This document shows, in pieces, positions 45,250 to 57,397 of a DNA stretch of 64,000 nt. Both the position numbers and the translations under genes were made by a program. This stretch comes from Limnanthes douglasii subsp. nivea (taxonomy: Eukaryota; Streptophyta; Magnoliopsida; Brassicales; Limnanthaceae), in NCBI GenBank assembly GCA_036936605.1, contig JAUPFV010000002.1, forward strand, positions 336,077,215 through 336,141,214, read 5' to 3'. The notes under the pieces were generated by a model. The model saw only the letters and a program-made list of their open reading frames with translations, ran no database searches and was not told where the DNA came from. How positions within the stretch are numbered: position 1 is the first letter of the stretch; the number at the start of each line of letters is the position of its first letter.

Positions 45250-46340
45250 TTCATAATGGCCAAAACATGTGTAAGCCCAAAAGAGTGAAAAAACATGGGA
45301 TTCTATAGCTCTAGAGTACACCATTTCGAATTCCACGAGTTAAATGCATCTAGTTTCACATGATTCACTTAACTTATGTACTTTTTTTCTTAGGATCCTA
45401 GTTGTCACCAAACCTGCATCTTCATCCCTCTCTTTTCCTCTTGCTAAATTGTTCTTCAAACCAAACTTTGTATTATTATTCACAAAACAAATATCACTTT
45501 ATGTGTCTAATATGAGGAAATTTAATTAATCTTGACATCAGAGAAGAAAAAAACACCCAACCTAAATGAAAATCAAATATCCCTTCTCAAATTAGATTAA
45601 TGAAGTTAAATTCTTCGTAAGTAAAGAAGAGTTCCTTTGTAATTTTTATTTTCATTTCATGGATTCACTTACGAATCCTAAACACGATTCTAGGAAGAAA
45701 ATCCTATCCTACATGCATTGCACCATCAATTTCACAAATCTCTGCCCAATTCTGAAACCCTTAATGGTCACTTTCTTCATCTCGAGTCAAACATTAAAAA
45801 TCTTTGTAGAATACCCAAGCGACACCACACCAAGTAGTACATATAATACTAGATTTTGTATAAAACACTATCATCGCCATATAAAGAGAACATATGGTAT
45901 TCATCTTTTTATGCTCCAAAATACCATAACCCTCTTCCTTAATATCAAGTCATTTCTTTAGTCTCCTCATGCTGAACAGAAGAGTAACATTCATAAAACA
46001 CTCTAGAGTCGAGACTCCTAGAGAAACAGAAGCGAAACATATATAGAAAACCCTAGTGCTGCCACTCCTAAAACCAAACGAAAGAGAGAAACCTTTGTAA
46101 AGAACACCTAGCGTCGACATGTTATGTTTCTCTGTTTTTTTCTCATTTTTAATGGGAGGACCTGCATAAGAAAATACTACATCTCATTTAAATATTGAAA
46201 TATCCTTACACCAACATAAGTGGGTGTACTCCCATCATAGATTGTTTAAAAATTGAAAGGAATGTGTCTAGGTCACAGAGTAAAATTAAATAGGTGTGCA
46301 GTCAATTATATTTTTAACAAAATTAAACTATAATAGGTAG
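45250..46340. other. No gene recognised
   Basis: Contains a 100-codon plus-strand frame (45659-45961) with a hydrophobic, basic translation that I do not recognise and consider chance. The CCCTAG-containing part around 46000-46130 resembles a leader region but has no supporting gene. Confidence 0.4.
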
Positions 46341-46349
46341 TGGCCACCT

Positions 46350-46828
46350 TCTACTGGTTCAAGACTTAAATTAAACAATGATGCATCTTATTCTCAATTT
46401 GGGGAAGTCATATGTAGTGATATTATCACAGACTCTAAAGGTGAAATCAAAGATGTAATTGGAAGGATCTATGGCAAACGAAGTCCCATCATTGCAGAAA
46501 GCATAGATTTTTTTGATGGCTTTACTCTATGCCACAAAATGATAATCACTCAGCTTGATAGCAAAACAGATTCCAAAGTATTACTAATTATACTCCTAAC
46601 TCATAAACTCCCCAGTTTCTAACCTCATGACTAGACAGTTGCAGGGAACTATTGTCTTCGAATAAATCTATATATCATATTTACATAGAACAAAATACAA
46701 CGACAATTTGGTTAGCTAAGTGGACAAACAAGTGCAAATTCAAGCAAGACATTAACATAGATCAAATTCCCAATCAACTCAAAGCAATTGCTCTATTGGA
46801 CAGTCTAGAAATAGGATTTGATAACTAA
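46350..46828 (+). pseudogene. LINE RNase H tail
   Basis: Plus-strand remnants of the same LINE family as at 26-30.8 kb: DSKGEIKDVIGRIYGKRSPI, AESIDFFDGFTLCHK (compare AECRTLFEGLRLCNK), then AKWTNKCKF and LKAIALLDSLEIGF, matching the LKAI..LES.. C-terminus, with a stop at 46826-46828. Only the last part of ORF2 is present and frames change at least twice. Confidence 0.8.
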
Positions 46829-47558
46829 AACACCTCAAACAAGACAACAACTTCAAAAATCTATATATTAATTGCAATTATTTCTTTCATCAAATATATC
46901 AGCCAGTAGTAAATCGAAGATAACGATTTATTGCAGGTAATCTTACCTAACAAAGTCTTTTTGCAGGTCTGTTGTTTGATAAAGCTTATATACCTTTTGC
47001 TCACCCTGCACAAAGTGCCAAAAAATATGTCTTAAAGTCAACACAACAATTTAATGGTCATTTAAAGCCAGAGAATAAATATATTTTCACCCTAACCTAG
47101 TGAGATGCTCAACTCTAAAGCCTCACCTTCCTTCGATCTTCACCAATCTTGACTAATAGAATTGAATAAGCTAAGTGAATAAACTAAAATAAAAATATTT
47201 ATCATTTACGTATATAAACTTTTATTATAGTCTTTTTACAGGAAAATGAAAAAGATCATGATTATATCAGCAGTTGTGGGAATGTATAACCATGATGAGA
47301 TATATTGTAAATGATTTCTAAGTTGAATAGATAAGTTAGAAGCAAGCAACTAAGCGAATGATGATTATGAAGAATAATTCAAGTATGTAACCAATACGTG
47401 ACGAAAATAAGACTTGGAGTTGAAGATACTCCAATTGAATATATTTGAAGACTTCTAGTCCTTAAATCTCAACTGGTATTTCAAATGAAGGGCACAAGAG
47501 TAGCCTTAATATGGGCAGAATAATCGAATATTGATATAAAAATAAGGACATTTATGTG

Positions 47559-47605
<47 letters not shown>

Positions 47606-48090
47606 TACAAATAAATGGTACATAGGCCTTTTAAATGTTAAAGGGTATAAATACCTTATACTTTAAAAATAAATTACACATAAGTGAAAAAGTTACAAGA
47701 GTTTCACTAGGATATTTTTCGGATAACAAAAATATTAAACGGATATTTCTCAGATAATAAAAATACTAAGTCGGACATTCTCCGAGTAAGAAAAATATTA
47801 TGCTACACATTTTCCGGGTAAGAAAATTCCTAACTCAAAAATAAATTTCTAAAAAGAGACTAGAGGCAAAATTAACAAAAACAATTGTCATTAGTGGATA
47901 AACAAATTTTTACAACCTTTCAATAAATCAGTTCATAATCAATTATCACTAATAACCTAATCATAACGCATCAAATTACAATATATTTGGAACATACATA
48001 CTTTTTGGTTGCATAAATCATTCTATTGCAATAGATTAGCAACACGCTTAGTTTAAGTTTTTCCCAATTATGGAGACGGAAGATTTTGTG
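46829..48090. other. No gene recognised, with (AT)n array
   Basis: AT-rich sequence holding a 42-bp TA microsatellite (47562-47603) and three variants of an ATTTTTCGGATAA/ATTTCTCAGATAA/ACATTTTCCGGGTAA motif (47715-47822), about 45-50 bp apart. No ORF or terminal repeat identified. Confidence 0.5.
47562..47603. repeat. (AT)n microsatellite
   Basis: 21 uninterrupted AT units. Confidence 0.95.
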
Positions 48091-48099
48091 ATACAATGG

Positions 48100-49210
48100 A
48101 TCGGCTGCTAAGGCCATCTCTAATCGTAGGTCTCTTCGGAGACCTGATCCAGCCTCGGAGACCTCTATTTATTTACAGACTTGCCACACAGCTTCTAACC
48201 GTTACTTTACTATTTCAGAGACTTTTAATATAAACAATTCAATCCAAACAATTCCACTATCTTTTAACTATTCATCTCCCTCTCTTTATTTCTCACTCTA
48301 TCTCACTCTCTCTCAATTTACATTTACTAACTTTATAATAAATAATATAACCTATATTATTAATTATTAATTGACATTAAATTTTTTTACAATATTATTT
48401 ATTTTAAATTTATGTTATAAATTTATTTGTTTAATTCTTATTTACGATAAATTAATATATATGTTGTAGAATTGTTCGTGGATGATAAACATTTCGTAAA
48501 TGTAAGTAAAAATCAACAACATTGTTTATTTTAAAAAAAACATTAAGTTTGTAATAAATTTATAACTTTTAAATCTAATTTAATAATCTATTATGTTAGT
48601 CCATTTTCGATTTATAAAATAGTCTATGAAATTAAGTAAACGTTTCCTTATTCATAAATTCTAACATTTTAAACCTTGAAAAACACTACAGGATGACGTA
48701 TCACCAATCGCGTTAACGATAATATACAATAATTATCTTAAAAAGACCGAGAAGGTAAGATATGAAAAATTGACATGCAATTGTAACAATTGCATATTAT
48801 AAATTAAATATTATAATTAAATATTATAATTAAATATTATAATTAAATATTATAATTGCCGAAAAATTATTTTCGGCAATTTATGAATTAAGTTTTTATT
48901 ATAAATGGCTAAAATATTCTATAAATTAAATATATTATAATTAAATATTATAAATTACTTTTTAAAATTATAAGATAAATCTTTTATTAGAATTAAACTT
49001 TAATTATATTATAAACTAAAGTTTAATATAATATAGTATACTAAACTTTTATATACTAATCGTGCATTAATTTTCTTCTTCTCTCTCCTCCCTTTCTTCT
49101 TCCTCCGACTAAAACTTTATTCAATTTGTTACTTTTCTCCTTCCTCTAGGTCTTTATCCCGGGCTCGCCAAAGACCGAGATCGAGACCGAATAGTAATAT
49201 AGATAGAGTA
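48100..49210. mobile_element. Possible TIR element with GAGACC-rich ends (tentative)
   Basis: The left part starts AAGGCCATCTCTAATCGTAGG and has TCGGAGACCT repeats. The right part (49140-49190) has AAAGACCGAGATCGAGACCG. Openings like GGCCATCTCTAATC occur at the ends of several plant non-autonomous DNA elements, but the mirror-image right end and a target duplication were not found. The interior is AT-rich. Confidence 0.3.
48802..48853. repeat. Perfect 4 x 13-bp tandem repeat
   Basis: AATTAAATATTAT repeated four times without mismatch, preceded by a partial unit and followed by a small inverted pair TTGCCGAAAA/TTTTCGGCAA (48856-48881). Confidence 0.95.
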
Positions 49211-49253
49211 GGTCGGTATCCCTGTGATCCTAACATAAGACACCAAAAAAAAT

Positions 49254-49745
49254 CCTAATTTTGTTTTGGGATCTTTTTTTAATAAAATACTTTTAGAAAA
49301 ACAATCCATTATTGTAACAGTATATTTTTAAATAATAACAAGATAAAAAAATAGAAAATACAGTACTAAAACGGTACTAAAACTATAAAAAAACAACGTT
49401 AAAATTAAAAATTATACAAAAATATCACCCATATGAATTAGATAAATAAAATTTAAACCATATTTAAAAATATATCATACATAGAAAGATATAATAATGC
49501 GAAATATTTCATTTTAGGTAAAATTCTAATTTTGTTTTGGTGCCTTTTTTTTAATAAAATATTTAAAAAAAAAACAATCCATAGGTAATTGTATACTTTT
49601 AAATAATAACAAGATAAGAAAAAAAATGGAAACAGTACTAAAACTATAAAAAAAAAACAGCATTATAACTAAAATTATACAAAAATATCCGTTTATGAAT
49701 TAGATAAAAAAATTTAAACCACCCTTAAAAATATATCATACATTA
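49254..49745. repeat. Tandem duplication of about 270 bp
   Basis: The block starting TAATTTTGTTTTGG near 49256 recurs starting near 49528 and stays collinear to the ATATATCATACAT end (about 49470-49485 versus 49732-49745), with small indels. Shared landmarks are AAATAATAACAAGATAA and ACAGTACTAAAAC. No coding potential. Confidence 0.88.
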
Positions 49746-50309
49746 AGCTTATGTCTATCTAAATTTCCTCTTTTTTTTCCCTTCGTTGTTTAAAGAACCA
49801 AACAAAGTGTAACAAAACAGAGTAGTAGGAAGTCTCTTGTCAGCTCACAATAAGCACTAAGCCATCCGCAATGGATATATCTAAGTTGGAAACTTAAGCA
49901 CTTCATCTCCTTCACTTCTCAGCTAAATCAACAAAGCGTATAGTAGTAGCTTCTAACTAAAACATGTATATATAACAATCCAGAAAAACATGTATAGAGA
50001 ATACACCTAGCACTGATCCGAGTGATCCACATGATCATTGACCTCCATTTCGGCATCGGATTATCGACATCCTTCCACCGCATAAGTGCCAACTTCGTCG
50101 CGACGACCTAACGAACGTAATCTAACTTACACCCAGCACCCACCGTATTCCTGACAAACCCACCACCCATTCCCTCGCATTCTCTATATTTTCTCCAGAT
50201 GATGCCTTTTTGTGTTCTTTTGAGTAAAAAATGGTACTTTTAAGAGCATCTAAGAGATTAATAATTGAAGCATAGTTTTCGTTAGGTAACAATTAGTATT
50301 CCGCTGCAG

Positions 50310-50562
50310 GATATATACAACTCTGGAGGAAGGAGATTTGCATTGCAGAATTTGGCACCCTTAGGTTGCTTACCAATTGTGAAACAACAATATGGAACTG
50401 GAGACAAATGTGTGGCATTGCCTTCAGAAATAGCTAAAGAACACAACAAGCAGCTATTGATAAAAATGGCGAAATTGGCAGAGGAGTTAAACGGCTTTCT
50501 TTACACCGTGTTCGACTTCTTTGGTTCAACGCAAAGAAGAGTAGACAATCCCCTAAAATGCA
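50310..50562 (+). pseudogene. Orphan internal exon of a GDSL esterase/lipase gene
   Basis: The frame DIYNSGGRRFALQNLAPLGC followed by LPIV, an HN.QL helix and LNGFLYTVFDFFGSTQRRV is the conserved middle of plant GDSL esterase/lipases (blocks after the GxND motif; NLAPLGCLP is family-typical). These enzymes hydrolyse esters, often in the cell wall or extracellularly. The block is open without stops over 253 bp. It is bounded by a strong acceptor (CCGCTGCAG, ending 50309) and a perfect donor (GTAAGT, 50563-50568), so it is one exon. No GDS (first) or DxxH (last) exon is visible within 2 kb on either side. A truncated or captured gene piece is the likeliest reading. Confidence 0.82.
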
Positions 50563-50569
50563 GTAAGTA

Positions 50570-52870
50570 GTGTATCCATAGCTTAAATTGCTTCCTTTTC
50601 CGTATAAAAATATACTCCTGTGTTTTCGTCCCTTCTCCAACATATATCTCTCACTTGGATGAACCCAGTCCAACCTCACCCGGCATTTCTCCCTTCTCCT
50701 TTTTAGTTTCCCGAATCACCTCCGTCAGATCTATCTTCAAGCACATTCACTCTTCCCTCCAAAAATATTCTATCAATCCAGCAACACCTGGTGAGTTCCG
50801 GAGGATCTGCAACGCGACTAATCATAAGTTTTAGTCTAAAACTAGCATACAAATTATATTAAAACTACCGAAAAACAAATTCAACAAGTTTTTTCGGAAA
50901 CTGACCAGTTAAGTCCATCATAAACAGTAAATTTAAACTTAAAAATATAATTGAATCAAGACTGTAAATTGAAAATTAGTACAGTTCATAATCAAACTTT
51001 AATACTGAAAAATGAAGGAAAAGGAAAATTTGCAACTACTTCAACATATTTATTGAACGCATGAGTTCTTTTATGATGGGATCAGGTAGTTTCTTTACTC
51101 TAGGATCGCCCTATCTTGTTCCACGTAAACCCTTGAATACTGTATGGAGTTGTGAGTAATAAATAATCACCATAATGCAAAGCTCTCATAATATTCAAGG
51201 TTTTACGTGAGAAGAAAATAAGGTGAAGAAAGAGTGGAGAAACTACATGAGTAGTGAAACACAATCGACTGTGTTCGATGTTTGCTATGTTTTCCAGTAT
51301 TTATAGTGACTTCAGCGGTGGTGTCACAGTCACAGTCTTAAAAGGCTTACTGTGTGCTGTCATGCTTTTATATAATATCGACAAAAATTCAGTGTCCATT
51401 TTGTAAAACTAGAGGACTGTGAAACTTGCTGAACTTGTAACAAGAAAAAGTATGGACTCATCTCGAACTTTTTGAATATTAAGTATAATTGAGCCCTTAT
51501 GCTAAATATAATAACGTGTAACTAATTCCTTTGAATTTAGGTGGCCAAACAAGTAAATTAAATACTAAACAAGCTATGTTAAAGCCCCTAAAAATAACTC
51601 GTCAATAATAACTCGTCACTAATATTTAATTTGCTAAAGGTAAGTTAAAAATAACTCGTCAATAAATAATTTGTTCAAAGATTACATGGAAATAGTTGGC
51701 TCTAGCGTGATATGTATAGACGATAATTGTTGAAATTCGTCGATTGAAGTTTGAACTGTGATTTAGTGATAGAGACGTTTGCTGGATCCTAAGGGGTGAA
51801 ACAAGCTTTCAAGACTGGCGCTTTTAAGTCGAATGAGATATAGGTAGAGCCAAAGCATTTAGGACCGAAACAGGATGGTATGAAACAAGTTGATCTGAAG
51901 CAGTCTCATCCGAAGCAAACTGGATCGTAGCATCATAGCTGGACTGAAGCGGAGTATTCTATTTTGTTAGGTCTCATATATTAATTGGGTCTCTTATTTT
52001 GGTCTTCTTATTTAACTCGAGTTACTATTAATTGGACATTCTATATTAATTAAGTTTCTCTATGAGGGTTCTTATATTAAGCGATTAAGAGCTATTCTAG
52101 TAGTTGATTAATAAACTTTAATCTTGAGCGTCTAATGAAGAATTATGTGTTTTCATAAACCTATGATAAAAGAAGATATGTAACTGATGTGATGCAAACG
52201 ACGAGTTTTCTTGAGCAACATATTTCATGAGTGAGTGAAATAACTCTAGGTCTTTCGAGAGATAAGTGAGGTGAGAGATAAACACTAAAGAAAAGATTAT
52301 GTGAATCAAGTTAGCTTTTGTTACGATGAGTGATTTAGTCATTTGTGTTTCACAGTCTTTTTGTAACTAACTCGTTTATAAAATAACGTTTGTTGCCTGA
52401 GGATGTAGAATTTTTTTCACATTCTGAACCACGTTAAATATGTCTTGTGTGCTTGGTTTTATTGCGCTTCTTTTATTTGTTGTTAAATCTTGAACATGTT
52501 AAATCATTCAAGGATTGACAATCGCACTTTGGTTCTTTACTTCGGAAGAACGGTGGTTTCCCTAACAATGTTAACTTTATTAGTAAATTGCTTCGTAGAC
52601 CAAATCCTAACAAATTGAAAGGATTTTACAGATATGTGAACAGTTCATTAACATCTCGAGTAGTTGTTGACGTTTTATGGTATATTGCATATATTTTTCT
52701 AAATATTTGTAACAAGACCTAATTTTACTTCTCGTGTTACTACCAAATAAACTCGAAGTTGAACTAAAATTATTGTTCCAGTATCCAAATATTATACATC
52801 TTATACATAAGAAGACCGAATAGTTCTTGTTATCATAAGAATTTATAATTTTGATACCGTCATAAAAATT
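50570..52870. other. No gene recognised; possible LTR-like pieces
   Basis: The part 51220-51410 holds TATTTATAG and TATATAATATCGAC stretches, and 51680-52560 has the composition of a copia LTR and leader (ATTGGGTCTCTTATTT, GTAACTAACTCG, TTGTGTGCTTGGTTTTATTG). Its end resembles the leader preceding the 63-kb copia. No terminal TG/CA pair with duplication was found. Confidence 0.35.
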
Positions 52871-52879
52871 CTCAATATA

Positions 52880-53600
52880 ATGATGAAAAAAATTTATTTT
52901 GAGAGAAAAATATAAAATACACCTAATAGTAAGATATTATGAAAATAGTTAAGTAATTTGTTTTCCAACATGGGCATCATTTCTCTACATACAAACTTAT
53001 CCCTACTTAAATGTAGATGCATGGAAATATTGACAACACATTCAAGGCCTATATGAATGTTAGGAGTATATTGTGTAAAAAAAGCATGAGTATATTGTTT
53101 AAACATGACTAAGAAATGTATCATTTCATGAAAATATAACCAATTTTGAGTCAAAAGAGGTTGGTAATAGTCCATGTTCTTAATACTATTTATTTTATAA
53201 AAATGTACAACATCGTGTACAAGAAGATCGTAAGTAGAGTTATATATAGTTTTGACATCAAAAAGTAATTTTTCAAATTTCTCTTCACTAGCCTCAGTGA
53301 GTTCTGTATATTGATGTTTTCTAGCACCTGAGTTAGTGACTAGTATAACCAAATTTCTAAAAGGCTTGATAAAATCATTCAATATCATCTTTATTTCAAC
53401 ATTTCTAACTAATTGAAGTATATAACATAAGATCTAGTATGCAAAAAAAATCAAATTTTGGACTACATTCAACTTTAAGTTTTTCAATACTATGGTGTTA
53501 GCGGATGTGTTATCAAAATAAATTACCATAATTTTACTATTGACATTAAATCGTGCATACATTGTCCAAGACCTTCCAAAATTTGAACAACGTTGTGTTT
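52880..53600 (-). pseudogene. hAT transposase remnant
   Basis: The 164-residue frame (52894-53388) contains NSTYDLL (the RWNSTY motif), YYQPLLTQNWLYFHEMIHFL, and a TPNIHIGLECVVNI segment matching the YPT..I/F..I..I region of plant hAT transposases (RNase H-like core and its helical insertion). The preceding segment (53480-53530, minus) reads DNTSANTIVLKNL, the DNASSN catalytic-region motif. The two parts are separated by stops, the BED zinc finger and C-terminal dimerisation domain are not visible, and the histidine/cysteine region between them is broken. It is unrelated by position to the hATs at 2-5 kb, but could represent an autonomous relative. Confidence 0.75.
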
Positions 53601-54019
53601 GGAAAATGAACAAAAAATTAATAAATCTTCTTTAAAGTACCTAATCAACCTCCATCTAAAATAAAGTAAAATACATAATGTCAAACTCAAAAAATATTAT
53701 TATATCGCTAGTTAAACCAATTTCATATGGCATGCATGAAATCATATTACTAAAAAGTTGTTCTTTGAATTAAGAATTTTGTAATACTAATTTTCTCGTA
53801 AAGGTTCGTGGGATGTGATCAGGTATAGGGTTGACCGCTTCACTAATCATTTTTAATATATTTATCCATCAGATAAAATGCACTACCAATTATATATTTC
53901 ATCATTTCATTCTTATATTGAATCTTATTAAAATATAATACTTTATTAGTTTTTAGATCCAGTGTTGTTTAAACCTCATTCTCGTATTAAACTTTGGATT
54001 TATCTATAATTTTTTGTAA

Positions 54020-54257
54020 AACAATAGCGAACATCCGTTATACTGGACCGTTACCAGCTTCACACCAGATATCTACTCGGTTACATAGAATGAGTACCAT
54101 TTGAAATGACTGATACCCGTCTGGCTAACCGTTAAAAAAAACCTAGTTGTGTTTTAGCCGTTATACCAAACGTGCATGTTTAACATGATGGGTACACATA
54201 TTGCTAACGACTAGAAAACGAGTAGTTTTTATAGCCGTTACACCATACAGGTACCCA
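54020..54257. repeat. Repeated TAGCCGTTA(T/C)ACCA motifs
   Basis: TTAGCCGTTATACCAAACG (about 54158) and ATAGCCGTTACACCATACAG (about 54231) are near-identical, with related CCGTTATACTGGACCGTTACC at 54033 and CTAACCGTTAAAAAAA at 54125. This could be the subterminal region of a hAT-like element, given the transposase remnant to its left. No terminus was identified. Confidence 0.35.
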
Positions 54258-54352
54258 TCAATGTGCTTCGTCCTCTCATTGAAAACTGAAGATGATGTCG
54301 AGTGAAATGACAATCTATTTCAATGTGCTTTGTCCTCTCATTGAAAACTGAA
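54258..54352. repeat. 63-bp-spaced duplication at the broken RNase H end
   Basis: CAATGTGCTTCGTCCTCTCA (54258) and CAATGTGCTTTGTCCTCTCA (54321) begin two copies of a 32-bp segment 63 bp apart. The right copy encodes the NERTKHIE motif of RNase H on the minus strand. The left copy repeats it in another frame at the point where the element ends. Confidence 0.85.
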
Positions 54353-57300
54353 TTTTTTGCTATCTGCATGGCGCTTTTGTTATCACAATTTAGGGAAGTT
54401 GGTTTAGTAACATTAACCCCTATATCTGCAAGAACCATCGTAACCAAACAATCTCACATGTGGTGACATCCATAACACGATACTCAGCTTCAGTAGACGA
54501 TCTAGAGACAACATCTTGTTTCTTGCTTTTCCATAATATTAATGAATCTCCAAGGAAAATACAGAAACCGGTAGTAGATTTTCGGTCATGAGGATCACTA
54601 TCCCAATCAGCATCGTTATAGGCACGCAGTTCAAGTGAAGAGGTCGAGGGAAATAAATGGCTCTGGAACTGAGTGCCACGAAGATATCTTAATATGCGAA
54701 GAACAGCTCCCCAATGAACAGATGTAGGAGCAGTAACAAACTGACTGACCACATGAACAACATAAGTTATATATGGCCGAGTAACTGTAAGATAGACCAA
54801 GCTCCCTACAAGAGTTCGATATAGACTTGGATCTGACAAAGGAACGCCATCAGTTAGAGAATACCGAGCATTGGTTTCAAGAGGAGTATCTACCGTTCTG
54901 TTATCAGAAAGTCGCGTTCGTTCGAATAAATCAGATATATATTTTGTCTGAGAGAGAATATAACCTTTTGGAGAGTGAGCCACCTCAATACCTAAAAATT
55001 ATCGTAATAGTCCTAAGTCTTTCATCGCAAAACGCTGAGCCAAATCATGTTTTAGTGCTGCAATGCCATCAATATCATCACCTGTAATGATCATATCATT
55101 TACATATAGGGATCAAATAATTTGTCATACACTAGTACATTTGATAAACAAGGCCGAATCGTGATTACTATCAAGGAAACAAAGTGAAGTTATAACCGTA
55201 GAGAATTTTTCAAACCAGGCACGAGGAGCTTGTTTGAGTCCATATAAGGCTTTCCTAAGTCGAAAAACTTCACCTGGTTGGTGAGCAACACCTGGAGGAG
55301 GAGTCATGTAAACCTCCTCATGAAGATCACCATTTAAAAATACATTTTTGACATCGAGTTGGAAGATTTTCCACTGGCAAACAGAAGCAACCGCAATAAG
55401 AGTACAAACAGTCGTCATTTTTTCCACTGGGGCAAATGTTTCATCATAATCCATACCATACTTCTGTGAATACCCTTTTGCTACAAGACGAGCCTTATAT
55501 CTTTCAACAGATCCATCAGATTTTGTTTTAATTTTAAAAACCCATCGAGAACCGATTATATGCTTACCGGGTGGAGGCTTAGCTATATCCCATGTATGAG
55601 TTTGGTAAAGAGCAGTGAGCTCTTCGACTATTGCATTTTGAAAACGAGGATCAGAAACAGCTTCTTTAAACGGCTGAAGTTCATATAAATCATGTATTTT
55701 TGCTATGAAAGAGGCAAAAGGAGCTGAGTAAGAAGAATACGCAAAATCTGGTAGTTTGGTAGACTTACTTGTACGAGTAGATCTTCTAACGGGTTGAGCT
55801 GGTGGTTCACTAAAAGAAGAAGCTAAATCAGGACTTGATAAAGCAGAAGTAGTATCAGTTGTAGTTGATGTCTCAGGAGCTGGCACATCAATATCAATGG
55901 GTATGTCGCTATTATTTGTAAAGGGATCAATAGTCTGAAGTTTGGTGCTTGTTATATCATGTGATTTCGTTGGAATCAAATAAAACGGGATATGCTCAAG
56001 AAAAGTAACATGTCGAGAGACGTAAATTTTCTGACTAGTGGGATCAAAACAACGATAACCTTTCTGTCTAACACCATAACCCAAGAAAACACATATTACG
56101 GATTTAGGGCCCAATTTGTTGCATTCTACATGAAGACGAAGGACAAAACATGTACATCCAAACACTCGTAAGGAAGAATAATTTGGAAGTTGTCCATATA
56201 ACTTCTGATAAGGAGACATCCATGCATTATGAGCAGTGGGAATTCGATTAATCACATATACAACAGTATGAATTGCTTCTCCCCAAAAAATAGTAGGAAC
56301 CTTAGCAAATAAAAGTAAAGAACGAGCAGTCTCAATAAGATGACGATGTTTTCTTTCTGCAACACCATTCTGTTGAGGGGTGTCAGTGCAAGAAGACTGG
56401 TGTATGGTACCATAATATGCAAGTAACTGAGTAAAATCATTAGATGTATATTCACCCCTCAAGTCACACCTGAAACATTTTATTACAGCAGAATGTTGAG
56501 TCTTAACAAGTTCCCGAAATTCTCTATAAATTCCAAGGAAATCTGATCTCCGTTTCATAAGGTAAACCCAAGTATATCGAGTATAATCATCGATGAAAGA
56601 AACATAGTAGGATGAACCACCCTTTGTGGAGACAGGAGATGGACCCCAGACATCAGAATGAATAATATCAAACGGAGCAATAGAGGAAGAAATACTTTCA
56701 TTACAACCACTGCAATCCGAGATATTACAAGTGTTTAGCTGACCTAAAGCACTTGTAGAGACTAAAAACTTTAAACGCGATGTAGATACATGTCCAAGAC
56801 GAGAATGCCAAAGATAAAACTTAGACGATGAAGGATTCAAGCGAAACGAAGACAAATCAACACCAGAGGCAGCAATATCAGTCAAGTATGTTTTTTCACT
56901 ATCAACACCATAGACATCCATATCTGTTACTTCGAGTTTCTCCAAAACATAGAGTTCCCTTATTTTACGACCTGTCCCAATCACTCTTTGGGTCTGTTGA
57001 TTTTGTATAACACAAACAAAATCGGAAAATAAGACACAATAACCAGATTTACACAATTGACTAACCGAAACAAGATTCAAAACAAGGGTTGGAACGTAGT
57101 AAACATCAGATAACGATATATGAGGGGTACAAACAGAGCCAATACCCTCTACTGACATTGGTGTAGCACTAGCAGACAAAACAGATATGGGTGATACATG
57201 AGACAACGAAACAAAGTTCGACATGTGAAGTGACATATGATGAGACGCACCCGAATCCAAAATCCACAATGATGAATCAATACCTGAAGTGGAAGACGAT

Positions 57301-57397
57301 GACATACCCGAATGGTATACAGATGTAACAAAGTTCTTATTATCATCTTTTCCTATCATGTTCGCAATAAGATCCACAATCTCAACAAAACTTCTCT
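54272..57397 (-). pseudogene. copia pol: protease, integrase, RT, RNase H
   Basis: The minus frame from 57377 has protease LDSGASHHMS, pre-integrase FYLWHSRLGHVSTSRLKFL, and integrase with IHSDVWGPSP, FIDDYTRYTWVYL and TPQQNGVAERKHRHLIE, all catalytic D, D and E regions present. RT follows with SRWVFKIKTKSDGSVERYKA, DYDETFAPVEKMTTV, QLDVKNVFLNGDLHEEVYM and YGLKQAPRAWF. The catalytic box near 55096-55107 reads YVND, not YVDD. RNase H keeps AYNDADWDSDPHDRKSTTGF and SRSSTEAEYR. One frame is held from 57397 to about 54450. Stops interrupt it near 55125, 55113 and 55003, and a frameshift follows near 54430-54447. Confidence 0.93.

Noticed and set aside
45659..45961. 100-codon plus-strand ORF
   Set aside because: No recognisable motif, composition like translated AT-rich intergenic DNA, no conserved neighbours.
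49790..51000. Helitron or Pack-MULE boundaries around the GDSL exon
   Set aside because: I found no TC...CTRR with 3' hairpin and no paired inverted repeats with a 9-bp duplication that I could support.
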